Translations under genes and position numbers: made by a program
Part shown: positions 52,396-62,289 of the stretch, piece by piece
Numbering within the stretch: the first letter of the stretch is position 1
Layout of the letters: each line of letters starts with the position of its first letter
Notes under the pieces: generated by a model
Seen by the model: only the letters and a program-made list of their open reading frames with translations
The model's database searches: none
Told to the model about the DNA's origin: nothing
Source: Cercospora beticola
Taxonomy: Eukaryota > Ascomycota > Dothideomycetes > Mycosphaerellales > Mycosphaerellaceae
Direction: 5' to 3'
Length of the DNA: 64,000 nucleotides
Assembly (NCBI RefSeq): GCF_033473495.1
Contig: NC_088936.1
Location: 4,960,001-5,024,000 of the forward strand

Positions 52396-52429
52396 GGTTA
52401 TGCGATGTATCTCATCCTGTAGAAGGGCC

Positions 52430-53555
52430 TAGTTATCAATGTTGGCCAATCTTACTCGCGAATACTCTCCCCAACTTGAAACACAGTAGCCTAACACATA
52501 AGCTGGACTAGCCACGAGCTTGGCCACGATCAAGCTTCACCACACAAGACTCTGTGCGCAACAGGAAAAATGAGTGGCGGCAACTCCGGCTGTCAGACCA
52601 GAGCAGAGTCATGCTAGCGAGCGCGCACTCCACTTGGGCCAACAAAGCAGGCCGGTATGGGGAAGTACATGTCGGTCGCTGCAAGGAGTGTTATCAGACT
52701 TCGCACGCTTGCACTTTGCTCTTGTTCCTCGGCGCGAGCCCATTGTAGAGTTATCTTCCGCCCAAGCTACCGAGCAGCCTGTGGCTTGCTGATGTGTACC
52801 ATGACTGTAAGGTGCGGTGTTCGACATGTAAGCGGCCGAGCAAGGGTAGCGATCGCGCGGAGAAGAGGCAGGAGGCATCGCGAGAAGAGGCAAAGGACCT
52901 TCGCGCCAGCGACAGCCGTAAATACCTCGGAGCAGAAGTTTGTTGCCCTGGTGACGAAGCGTTTGAAGATGAGGTATCGTTCATACTGCGGGACCGCAAG
53001 GCCCAAAGTAGAGACGAAAGGAATAGCCTCTGGGGCCTACTGCAGATCGGGGTGATGAACAGAGAGACTGCAATTGATGAAGTGCGACCAGCTTCGATAA
53101 CTGTGTTCATCGATTGGTGGTGAAATGTGAAGAATTGACAGGAAGAGCGATACTAAAATCCGACACGCGAGGCTGGCGAGGATCATCCCAGGCTGTCGTT
53201 GCCTTGGATGTATGGAGTGGTAGGTGCGGTTCTGACAGGGCGGCCGATACACGACAGGTGCTATGCTTGGCTCCAGGTCTCATGGAGCAACTGCGGAGGC
53301 TGTCTTGATGAAGTGCCATACGTTGTCCCTCGCCTGGCACGATTCTGGCAGACCGGGCAAAGGAGAATGCTCGTAATTGGCTCCTTCAGGGCTGCAAGAC
53401 TTATATTGGACTGCGTTCGAATTCTGCTCTACAACCACGCTAAGTTGAGAGGAGCGTCTCCGAATTGCTCATATTATGAAGTTGTTGCCTCGACCCATAC
53501 TCCTTCGACAGTTATGCGAGTCGGCATCGGTCGCTGTCCCCGCCCAGATGCTGAT
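52430..53555. other. Gene-poor stretch
   Basis: Short frames on both strands, several overlapping, none with a domain or signal peptide. No RNA gene or further repeat seen. Confidence 0.45.
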
Positions 53556-54959
53556 CTATGACAGACTGACCCTGTCTATCGCCCGTGCCAGTTGTGTGTC
53601 CATGTGCAGATCTTCAAACCTCCTCAGCCTATCCTCAACTGACTCCGCAAACCGTAGGAAAGCTTCTGCTTGGGGCTCAAACTCCCCTGAACGACGTCCT
53701 TCAGAATCGATCGCAGTGAAAGTGAGATTCAGCTGGCGCAATAAAGTGAGAAACATCTCGTGAAAAGCTCTTGTGTGTGGCTCCCCGAACTGAGACGCTT
53801 AGTTCACCAATTGCAGATGATCACAGTAGCCCACAGTTCCAACATCGAAGTTGGTATCCAGCGATTTGATGTCAAGGCAATGCAAAGAGTTATGCAATAT
53901 GATCCTGACAACATCGCTGAGACGCCCTCCGAGGATCTTTTGCACGCTGCCGTCGCGTAGCAGCAGACTGATCTCACAAGCTCTTGACGACAGCTCGCTG
54001 TGGTGAATCATTGTTGGTACGTTATATGCCTGCGTGGACCGGTCGTGTCGAGAATATTGTGCTGCTTTGAGCGAGGCTTCGAAGTCATGCAAGGCATTTA
54101 CGAGTGTGGCCAGTTTGTCACACAGAGTGCTTGGCGAAGCTATCGCTGTCAGCGGGCTGGTCATTTGATACTGCAGGCGTTCATTACCTTTGTAGAGCAA
54201 GACTTGCTTGGCGCAGTCAACACGCAATTGTGCCATCCACGGTCTGTGTTCCCAAGTTCCCCAACACACTGCCACAGCTTGGTAGAAATGAAGCATTAGC
54301 AGACGGCGAAACTTCGCATCGAATGATTTCCTGTTCACTGCGTAGCTCGGATGAAAGGCACTGATCCTTTGGAATTCGTGTCCGCTTCCCGGAAAGGTCA
54401 GGCGGACTGGATCATTGTCTTTTCCAATTCCTTGCCCTTGCAACCTCTTCAAAAGATTGATGTTGGTCTTTGTTCTGAAACAAGAGAGTACGACGTCCGG
54501 TCGCTTTGCCTCAAGTGCACGAAGAAAGGTGTGCTGAGCTTCTACGTGTAGCGGTGAACCATTGTAATATTCCGTTATGAAGGGCATGGAGTCCAGAATC
54601 GTGATCGCGTCGGTGTCCATCAATCCGCTTGTTGCATTGCTGACAAGGTCTTTGATGGCAGCCAGGGTCTTACACCTTGCCTCTTCCGCGACGTATCCAG
54701 GAGTATACGTCTGTGATGGGCTCGGATGGTCAAGGACGATGACCAGTCCACCGGTGCATTCTGGTCGAGCAAGTTCGAGTCCGAAGTCAAGTTCGTGGGC
54801 AGGCAGACAATCGCCGTTCTCGTGGCGACTGAGGCTGTGTCCAAATTTGCTCAGGATACGGATGTGTTCGCTGGCTGTCTCTTGCATTGGCTTCTGTTCG
54901 TTCGTGGTCTGACTCAAGCCACGTAAGCGGTGGTCAATTGGTATCCCCAGACAGCGCAT
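53556..54959 (-). CDS. Orphan protein with uracil-DNA-glycosylase-like hints
   Basis: Exons 54959-53808 and 53756-53556 give 450 aa, with a 51-base phase-0 intron (GTGAAC donor, CACGAG acceptor). The ATG at 54959 is the first in frame; the open frame upstream lacks ATG. Features include GGLVIVLDHPSPSQTYTPGYV near residue 70, PDVVLSCFRTKTN near 155 and, about 40 residues later, ISAFHPSYAVNRKS. The order of a strand-loop VIVLDxPSP, a hydrophobic strand and an HPSYAVN loop recalls motifs A and B of the UDG fold, but no catalytic residue is certain. The last exon is helical and charged. I do not recognise the family; the UDG idea is only a lead. Confidence 0.6.
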
Positions 54960-55185
54960 GATGGCATTCGGTGCAGTGAGCCCAGAGTAATTCACATGTG
55001 CCGACGACAAGATATAGGACCAGCACAAGAGTCGTGGGGCCGCGGGAAGTAGATATGCAACGCTGCTGCCACCGTTGTTTGTACGGGAAGTTGCAGTGCG
55101 CGACGACCAGGGGTTTACACCTTCCAGTGCTCCTGCCCGTTCTGTGCCACACGAGAGTTGCCATATACCCCAAACTCGAACAGCA
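54960..55185. other. Short intergenic spacer
   Basis: 226 bases upstream of the orphan gene; includes the 3' end of the membrane-protein gene. Nothing else seen. Confidence 0.4.
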
Positions 55186-56523
55186 TCAGACCAAGTGCAC
55201 CCAGAATGACGACATCACATACGTGTCGTAAATCTTTGGATCCGCAGCACGGAACGCTGCAAACGCTCCCACCAGCATGATGACCCTCGTGATCAGATAC
55301 AGTGCGGGCGAAAGTATCTTGATAAGCATGAGTGGGTCTCGCCAGCGGAAGACGACTTTCTCAAATTGCATGAAGACCAACATGGCAACCATAGAGACTA
55401 TGGCTGAAATTCGCCAGAGCCAAGTCTCAACTAGCGTCGGGAAGATTGAGTGCCAGGAAATGAGATGTAGAGCTGGAAATGAGATTCCGGCAAGGCAAGC
55501 AATAGGCCAAAGAATTCTGGAGTGATACAAAGACGGATCCCAGTGCGCGAGAGTGGTTTCCCGCCTGCGTAGGGGTGGCAGAGGTCTCTGATGCCCATTC
55601 TCTTCGCATTGAGGATCTGAGCATGCGTGTATGTGATCATAGAATCCTTGCTTTTGCTCATTGTATTTGTCCTCTTCTTCCTCGAATGCTTTTTCCGCTG
55701 CTTCTTGTTCGAACATGCGAGGTGTGAGTGTCCAGATGTTCCAAAGTGACTCTTGTTGCTTGGTACCCTCGCGATCAAAGACATCGCTTATTGCCATTGA
55801 ATCGAAATGGGCTCGTTGGCTTTGACACATGTAAGGGAGCTCAATTTCGGATGGCGTCTCAATATCTTTGGGCTTGATCCACCAGTAGGCGTAAGCCATC
55901 GCAAACAGTGGTATGTAGCTTAGCGTCATGGACTCCAGCGGCGCAAGTGGCAATTTATGCGCTGTTCTCATTATGGACTGTACCACAAACCAGCCAATCT
56001 GCAAGAGTGCAAACACCTTCACCGTAGCGTCTGCGCTGCCTTTGTCGCTGATTGTTGCTGAAGACAGGCCCCACGCAGCGTGATTGCTCCAGTCCAGTAG
56101 GCCTTGATCAAGGAGCCACAAGAACTGGTTGGGCCAGAGGATCCTCGTCCCAAGAGGCGTGTGATACCGGATGCCGAACATGCCGATATAAAACGCTTGC
56201 AGCAAGCATAGCTCCCCGTTTGTGGTCTTGCTTGCTCGTTTCACGATCGTCTGTGCTTGCACGTATTCCTGTGCAGCTTCCACTGCGATGAGTTCAGGCG
56301 CCAATATTGTTTTTGACCAGAGCGCGAACTTGTGTAGCACCTGGCGCTTCCATCTTCCGTCGATACGCGGGTGTATTACTACCCACGTGCATAGAGCGGT
56401 CGTGACCAGGCAACTCGTGAGTAGGCTGACCGTTCCTCTTCCTGGAGACTCTGGCACCCAGCCTACAAGGCCGTTGCGATCTGTAGGTATCGTGATGTTG
56501 TCGTTTGGATGACCGACTTCCAT
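55186..56523 (-). CDS. Polytopic membrane protein, fungal-specific type
   Basis: Single exon; ATG 56523 gives 445 aa and starts just before GWVPESPGRGTVSLLTSCLVTTALCTWV, the usual beginning of a family of fungal membrane proteins. An in-frame ATG at 56679 would add 52 residues of low quality. Visible parts are a helix near residues 30-50, ILAPELIAVEAAQEYVQA, GMFGIRYHT, a YIPLFAMAYAYWWIKPKDIETP block and, after a charged hydrophilic loop with HACSDPQC, four C-terminal helices including WPIACLAGISFPALHLISWH. About six to seven membrane segments in total. The family is common in Pezizomycotina, often in accessory regions, with no established role. Confidence 0.75.
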   Translation of the reverse strand: MEVGHPNDNITIPTDRNGLVGWVPESPGRGTVSLLTSCLVTTALCTWVVIHPRIDGRWKRQVLHKFALWSKTILAPELIAVEAAQEYVQAQTIVKRASKTTNGELCLLQAFYIGMFGIRYHTPLGTRILWPNQFLWLLDQGLLDWSNHAAWGLSSATISDKGSADATVKVFALLQIGWFVVQSIMRTAHKLPLAPLESMTLSYIPLFAMAYAYWWIKPKDIETPSEIELPYMCQSQRAHFDSMAISDVFDREGTKQQESLWNIWTLTPRMFEQEAAEKAFEEEEDKYNEQKQGFYDHIHACSDPQCEENGHQRPLPPLRRRETTLAHWDPSLYHSRILWPIACLAGISFPALHLISWHSIFPTLVETWLWRISAIVSMVAMLVFMQFEKVVFRWRDPLMLIKILSPALYLITRVIMLVGAFAAFRAADPKIYDTYVMSSFWVHLV

Positions 56524-57150
56524 GCTGGTATTCTGCGAGATGGCAACGGCCTGTATCCGATGCGGTGCGGCCAGCGGTGATGATACTATTGTCCGAGACG
56601 GAGACAACTGCAGAAAGTGTAAATACGCTACATGTGTGCGGCACAGAAGGGAAGTGCCCCAGAGCTGCAGGCAATGCATTATTAGAACATTTCAGCGAAG
56701 CGAGAGGCTCATAGCGTTGCAACATAACCTCATGGGCGCCTGTTCAAACAGATACGCACTTCTTGCGCTGTGCCTCTTGATTGCAGACTTGGAACCGAAG
56801 GCACAGTTACACGCTCTTCATCGCAGTCTTTTGGGCGGCCAAAAGCGTTATTGATTCAAATAACATTGAGCTGCCTCGGCGGTGCTTGATCATCACCTCT
56901 ATTCGCGCCATGGTAATTCTTCCCAGTTTCAGGTGACTCTGCACAATTACTGCGCCGCTGCAGTAGTAGTACCGACAGCGGCAGGTATCTCGAGACGCCT
57001 ATTGGCCATGATTCCGTGGGGATCAGAGCGGCTCTGATCGGGCCTCCTGAGTTCGTGGCAGGCCGCCTGCGGCTGCGCGAGTCCTGCGATGGACGTGATC
57101 TCTAGCCGATTAGGTGTGCCACGTTGGCGAGTAGGCATTCCGACAATGCT
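56524..57150. promoter_or_regulatory. Divergent promoter region
   Basis: Lies between the membrane-protein gene (minus) and the hydrolase (plus). Short frames only. The dyad GAGCGGCTCTGATCGGGCC near 57026 is the only noticeable structure. Confidence 0.4.
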
Positions 57151-58584
57151 ATGTCTCGTCTGTCATTTGTGGGCAGAGGAAGAAAGAGGAGACAAGAAGA
57201 ACCTGGTCGACAACTGCCAATCGGAAACCGTCCATCGCCCCGAGCCGACGAGCCGGGCGGCACGCACAGCGCCTGCAACCTTGACTCGACTCTCACCGAG
57301 CGCTTGCACAAGTCAACAACATCGATAGTCGATGGCACTCCCTTTGCAGCTCGAGCAGTCCCTCACTTGTACCGTACTGGAAACATTCGCTACTTGAAGA
57401 TGTTCATGCAAGTGGTGAAATATGCCTCAATCACAGTTGGCTCCCTTGCAACCCTATATCTTGGATTTCTGGGTCTTCTCACGACATCTTGGTTCCAAGC
57501 CCATGTGGTCTATCTCCATGCAGTCCAGATGACCTGGTTCAAGGACCTCAACTTTCCTGAGATATTTGGCTTCCTTCATAACCAGGTCACACCCTTCGAG
57601 ATACTCTCATCTGGCGGCGGTAGCATCTACGCATGGCACGTTCTTCCTGTTGAGGTATACCGACGCAACGAACAAGACCTACTACAAGATGCATCTGGCT
57701 TCGCACTGGACGTCACGACTCGCAAATCTTTCAGCCTGCTTCAGGATGATCCCGAAGCTCTTCTGATTATCCACTTTCATGGAGCTGGAGGCACTGTAGG
57801 TTCCGGCTATCGTTGTCCGAACTACCGTGCCCTCTCTGCTGGGAAACCCGATAAGATCCATGTTCTCACATTCGACTATCGAGGCTTCGGGCGAAGCAAA
57901 GGCGTTCCAACAGAACGAAGCGTTACGATTGATGCGATATCTGTGGTTGAATGGGCACTACACGTTGCCAAAATCCCTCCTTCCAGAATTTTGATGTATG
58001 GTCAGTCATTGGGCACAGCAGTAAACATTGCGATTGCAGAACACTATGCCCAGCAAGAACCTCCCATCACTTTCGTCGGCCACGTACTCACGGCACCTTT
58101 TGTGGATGTTCCCACGCTGGTTTCGACATACAGTGTCGCAGGAACAGTACCCATCCTCGGCCCGGTGGCGAAATTTCCTGCAGTTTTTAATTATCTGAGG
58201 ACCTTTATCCAAGACAAGTGGTCAACTCGGGATCGAATCGCATCGTATGTGAAAGCCAACGAGGCGCACGAATTGCCGTACCAAATCACGATTCTCCATG
58301 CCGAGGATGATTATGATATTCCCTGGACGCATACCCCGCAATTGTTCTGGCATGCGGTGAACGCCTCGCAAGTACAGGGCATTACCTATGCTGAGCTGGA
58401 TCAGGTGAAGTCCAAGTCAAAAGTGGATCTCGGACATGCCGGGACAGTGGTAGAATGGAGGACTGAACATGGTGTGCTTCGAGAGGAGATCCTGAAGCAT
58501 GGTCTGCATGATGTGATTATGGGAAACCCGATCATATCGCTTGCTGTGCTGCGCATGTTTGAAGTGTATGCCAACAGGATTTGA
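57151..58584 (+). CDS. ABHD12-like alpha/beta hydrolase, membrane-anchored
   Basis: Single exon of 477 aa from ATG 57151; the open frame continues upstream only to a TTG. After a basic N-terminus a membrane helix lies near residues 95-120 (ASITVGSLATLYLGFLGLL). The hydrolase fold includes LLIIHFHGAGGTVGSGYR (oxyanion region), VLTFDYRGFGRSKGVPTE, and the nucleophile elbow MYGQSLGTA with Ser286. The acid is in HAEDDYDIP (Asp386 to Asp389) and the base is His429 in LGHAGT. The order matches ABHD12-type lysophospholipid or monoacylglycerol lipases. Substrate is not certain. Location is probably the ER or another inner membrane. Confidence 0.88.
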   Translation: MSRLSFVGRGRKRRQEEPGRQLPIGNRPSPRADEPGGTHSACNLDSTLTERLHKSTTSIVDGTPFAARAVPHLYRTGNIRYLKMFMQVVKYASITVGSLATLYLGFLGLLTTSWFQAHVVYLHAVQMTWFKDLNFPEIFGFLHNQVTPFEILSSGGGSIYAWHVLPVEVYRRNEQDLLQDASGFALDVTTRKSFSLLQDDPEALLIIHFHGAGGTVGSGYRCPNYRALSAGKPDKIHVLTFDYRGFGRSKGVPTERSVTIDAISVVEWALHVAKIPPSRILMYGQSLGTAVNIAIAEHYAQQEPPITFVGHVLTAPFVDVPTLVSTYSVAGTVPILGPVAKFPAVFNYLRTFIQDKWSTRDRIASYVKANEAHELPYQITILHAEDDYDIPWTHTPQLFWHAVNASQVQGITYAELDQVKSKSKVDLGHAGTVVEWRTEHGVLREEILKHGLHDVIMGNPIISLAVLRMFEVYANRI

Positions 58585-59864
58585 TTTGATATGACGACTA
58601 ACATTCCAGATAGAACAATACATATAGAAGATAGATCTCACCTCCTGGCGGCATGATGGTGAGGGCGCAGTCATTCTCATGGCTGCTTGTTTTTACTCGT
58701 ACCTGAACCAAAATTGTTCGACACGCATTCGGAGGAAGATACTCCTGGAGTTGAGGACTCATTTGAGATCGGAGGTCGAAAGCAACCAGCTCAAGCGTTT
58801 GCTTTGCACAATCTCCGCTGCACTTACATCTCGGACAAGGTCGAGCAGTTACCGGAAAGTGTGTTGCTGCTAATGCAAAGCACTGGGCACACAAAGCCTG
58901 TGCACACTGAATATGACTGGCATAGAAAATGCCGCAGTCAGTCTGGGAACGGATCCAAGGCCTTGCAAGTCCTCCGCCGATGGCAAATTACCCTCTATTG
59001 GACGACTAGTTCAAGACATTCCTAAAAGAGACAACAGCCCGCTCAGCGCGTGGAGGCTCAAGTGTTAGAAACGACTAATAATGTCAGGCAACACAAAGTA
59101 CGAGCTGCAATGCAAGACATACAAATAGACTTCATGCAGGAGCACACGAGATTGCCACTCGACACAACTCCACAATCTCGTACCACCTTAGACCTAATGT
59201 CACGCGTATGCACCTTCGCTTACATGGAGCAGAATTCCTCCGGGATCTGGATCTCAGACTCGTGCACCCTTAGTCTTTGAGGCGGCAAGCTGATGACCCG
59301 AGTGGAACCTCTCTGAAGGCGACGTTGCAACTTTGTGCGACTTCATATCCATCTTGAGCTCGGCGAAGGATTGTGACACCCTGGTCGCGCTTTGTGGAGG
59401 AGCACTTGGCATCCTGTATGCCAAGCGATACCACTATATTGTGGAAGCTGAGCCGAACACCAGACCCTTTCCTTCAACTTCACGCGGAGGACGCCGGTGA
59501 GTTCTTGTGGAACTGGATGCACTGGCGGTAAATGCTTTCCCAATACCGACTAGGCAAGTGGATAAACGCTCCTGCCAGCAGAGTAATGCAATCAATGCAT
59601 ACAGACCGGCCAACAGGATCACCAGCTCTCGCGCTCAACGACTTGGCTGAGTCTGGAACAATGAATGAGCGTCCAAATGGAGCATCAAGTCGGCTGACTC
59701 TGGGACGATGAACGGCCACCGGTGTAAGGCAGGAGTGCCACTCATCAGATATAAAGAGGCAGGCTCTGTGTCCTTCTGAACTCGACATCAGCGTCTTCAC
59801 CATCATTCGCTACTACTGCAATCACATATCGTTCCAGATCAATCACCCAGCACCTCCACCGAAT
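58585..59864. other. Intergenic
   Basis: About 1.3 kb without a supported gene. Frames such as 59050-59280 plus and 59480-59806 minus lack domains. The last 120 bases hold the TATA box and leader of the secreted gene at 59865. Confidence 0.5.
59750..59755 (+). promoter_or_regulatory. TATA box candidate
   Basis: TATAAA 110 bases upstream of the ATG at 59865, nearly the same spacing as for the small secreted gene at 11289. The leader between them is CA/CT-rich. Confidence 0.5.
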
Positions 59865-60303
59865 ATGAAGACCGCAACCATCTTCGCCGCCATCGGCAGC
59901 ATCATGTCCCTTGGAGGCGTCAGTGGCACCTGCTACGGTTCCGGCGACGACTGGCCAGACAAGGAGCAAGCCCGCAGCTTCGTCGAGAACGCCTGCAAGA
60001 ACACCAACGGCATGTTCACTGGATACTTTCAGCCTCGCCAAACCAAGTCTATGTGCCCACGAAGCGGCAGCAGAAACCTCGGGCTTCTCTTCGAGGTGCA
60101 AAACCTCAACGCCAACGCAGGCTTTGACTTGGGCGACAACGATTGCTACGAGCGTCTCACCAACGAGATTTTCGGATGTGGCAAGGGTGGCGAGTCGACT
60201 GTTGCTGGATGGAGATTCAAGTGAGTGATTCGATTGTGGTTGTTATCGTCTCGAGGACGTTTGGCTAACGCGGAATTGCAGGGCCGACCCAGGTGCTTGC
60301 TAG
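59865..60303 (+). CDS. Small secreted protein, glycan-binding Y3-like
   Basis: Exons 59865-60220 and 60282-60303 give 125 aa; the 61-base phase-2 intron (GTGAGT donor, branch GCTAACG, TTGCAG acceptor) leaves only a seven-residue last exon ending ADPGAC. The signal peptide is MKTATIFAAIGSIMSLGGVSG. The mature protein has six Cys, with TCYGSGDDWPDKEQA at the start, a helix SFVENACKN and a C-terminal half DNDCYERLTNEIFGCGKGG followed by VAGWRFKADPGAC. The late block (C..L..EI..GC..GG....GW.F.ADP..C) is what I associate with fungal Y3-type glycan-binding secreted proteins. Family placement is from memory and needs a profile search. A role outside the cell, in carbohydrate binding or interaction with a host, is inferred. 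Confidence 0.8.
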
Positions 60304-60620
60304 AGGGCCAAACCGGTTCAGATTCCATCGTGCTGTCTACAGTGGTAGCTAGTGCATGAGTCCGCGATCTGGGCACTACGACAAGACAAGGCTATGAGAG
60401 GCATGACAGAGATCTCCAAAGCCTCACAGGCACGGGGGATAGGGCTTTGGAGTCTGGTTGATTTAAAATGGAAATGCTCGCATGTGTTGGGTAGACATCA
60501 TGCATTCAATTTCAGGCGAACCGAGCCATGCCTCCTATCCTCCCAGTACCAGCCACGATCAAATTTAGTCACAGTACGCTGAGCCTTCTCCTCCTCCATT
60601 GCCCCATCCGCGCAACATCC
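60304..60620. other. Short intergenic, convergent 3' ends
   Basis: Lies between the Y3-like gene (plus) and the third 8-Cys gene (minus). Nothing further seen. Confidence 0.5.
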
Positions 60621-60994
60621 TCATAAAACACAAGCCAACTTTCCACCTCCTTTGCAATCAACATTACTAAGATTGATATTATACGCAATCTCAGTAAAAG
60701 TCCCGCGATTCGCGCAGCTTTGATAAGTATTTGTAGAGCACTGCCATATCGAAGAACAATTAGATCCTGCCTATCTTACGATCCTTCCTATGCTGAACGA
60801 GATGCGAAGCAGATTGTGATGCCAGAATCAGGTGAACTCGGTAGGATTGTTAGGGGAGGACTTACACATTTGATTGTCGCTTCCCCGCGGCACGTGAGTC
60901 CTGATTGGATTGTTCCGGGGAGGCAGCAGAAGAGTAGAGCGGACGTTGTTGGGATGTAGGTGAAGAGAGCTAAGGCAAAGATTGAGAGCCTCAT
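60621..60994 (-). CDS. Small secreted 8-Cys protein, family member 3
   Basis: Exons 60994-60866 and 60740-60621 give 82 aa; the 125-base intron (GTAAGT donor, GGCAG acceptor) is in phase 0. Exon lengths (129 and 120 bases) equal those of member 1 at 11289-11643 exactly. The signal peptide is MRLSIFALALFTYIPTTSA; the mature part starts LLFCC. The Cys order CC-C-C/C-C-C-C, the intron between the two central Cys codons, C-S-T-N-T-Y-x-S-C, N-R-G-T-F and C-K-G-G-G-K-L-A-C-V all match the two tandem members about 49 kb away. It lies on the opposite strand, so it did not arise by simple tandem duplication. Function unknown. Confidence 0.8.
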
Positions 60995-61816
60995 ATCATC
61001 GATATCGAGAGAGGATTTCTCTGAGCGTGAGGCATAGGAAGATTCTGCTGTCTCGAAGGTAGTAAAGGAACAATTGGGGACTTGTGGGTCTTACTCTCTC
61101 TCATCTATATCAACCTCTTTGTCTTTCAATTGAGCGGATGACAACGGCACTCGTGTCAGACAGTGTCCTGTTCAAGATGTGGTTGGCGTTGAGATTGAAG
61201 ACCCTAAAAGAAAATTAGGGCTTCGAAATGATCTTACTTGTACTTCGGGTAATACGTGTCTCATAACCTGCTGATATCGAAACTTCGACAACGCTAATAG
61301 CAAGTACCGCCTTACACACAGGCTTTTGGCAAGGCAACATCGGCAGCCGGGCTCGGATTCCGGGTAAAACCACCTCTGTTGCGTGTTGGCCAGTGCTTCT
61401 ACTGCCACGAAAGACAGCTGAGCTTCAGGTATCTCATGCAACAATATGTCGCAGGCCAGTGCTCTTGCGCATAGTAAACTTCTCTCCATCGAGCGGCCCA
61501 TTGCTCCGTTCTTGTTGTCTTGTCACGTGATCATTTCTCGAGTGGTCGAGCGATGGGAACAGACGGAACAATTTGTGCTTGATGCTGCCCTCGAGATGCG
61601 AGAGATAAGAGTCGCAGAGATCCGCAAATGAACTCCCTGCCTAATGAGCACTGCAAGCGCCTTCTTACCTGACCGGCCTGATTTGGGCTTGTGGAAGGGA
61701 TGAAAAGAACACCTCTGTATTCCACATGTACATCTCAACTGGTATTGGCTCTTTGCTTCACTGTAGTATGTTACATGCCTCCTCGACGTCCACTCCCCCT
61801 CGTGTCCACACGCGCT
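60995..61816. other. Intergenic
   Basis: Contains the promoter of the third 8-Cys gene and the 3' side of ATP14. A minus frame of 109 codons (61501-61172) starts with ATG but has no domain or signal peptide. A TCACGTGA palindrome lies at 61522-61529. Confidence 0.45.
61522..61529. promoter_or_regulatory. TCACGTGA palindrome
   Basis: A perfect 8-base E-box (CACGTG core) of the kind bound by bHLH factors such as Cbf1. It is about 530 bases upstream of the third 8-Cys gene start and 288 bases past the end of ATP14, so its target is unclear. Confidence 0.4.
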
Positions 61817-62289
61817 CTAGTGATGCGCCTCGGCCTCTTCCTCCTCCTCGACAAACCAATCCTGCTCAACGGGTGCTGCGCTGGCATCGCTCGACGCGCC
61901 TTGAACTTCTGGGGTCGACTGCTCGTATTCTTGGAGGCCACTCTGGAGATCTGCCTCTTCTGGGGATTGTGGTGGCTTTGGGACGGCGAACTTTTGCACT
62001 TGGCCTTCGGCGTCATTGGCCTTCAATGGAGCTGGCTTGTATGCCTTCAGCTCCTTCAAGTACATGTCCTGGACGAGATCGGCTGAGAGTAGGTTAGGCT
62101 ACATGTGGCATTCTGTCGGAATGTGTTGGGATCGTACCCGAGCGGACTGGAGTCGCGATGAAGGTGCGGCGGAAGGAGACGGCATTCTGCTTGGTCGCAG
62201 CTCGGGCGAGCGCGTTGCGCTGGAGGTTGTCAGCAGGCTGCATCACAATGTCAGCGGCGCGGACATACCGAGACTCTGATTGCCTGCAT
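61817..62289 (-). CDS. atp14: Mitochondrial ATP synthase subunit h (ATP14)
   Basis: Exons 62289-62269, 62219-62138 and 62082-61817 give 122 aa. I prefer the 49-base first intron (GTATGT donor, branch GCTGAC, CTCCAG acceptor); a nearer CAG would leave an intron of only 31 bases. The N-terminus MQAIRVSRNALARAATKQ to SFRRTFIATPVRS is a mitochondrial presequence. The mature part starts ADLVQDMYLKELKAYKPAPLKA, then DAEGQVQKFAVPKPPQSPEEADL, and ends with an acidic EEEEEAEAHH tail, the classical shape of F1Fo subunit h. Subunit h is part of the peripheral stalk in the inner membrane. It is divergent to the TFIIB gene and shares a promoter with a GTCACGTGAC site. Confidence 0.92.
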
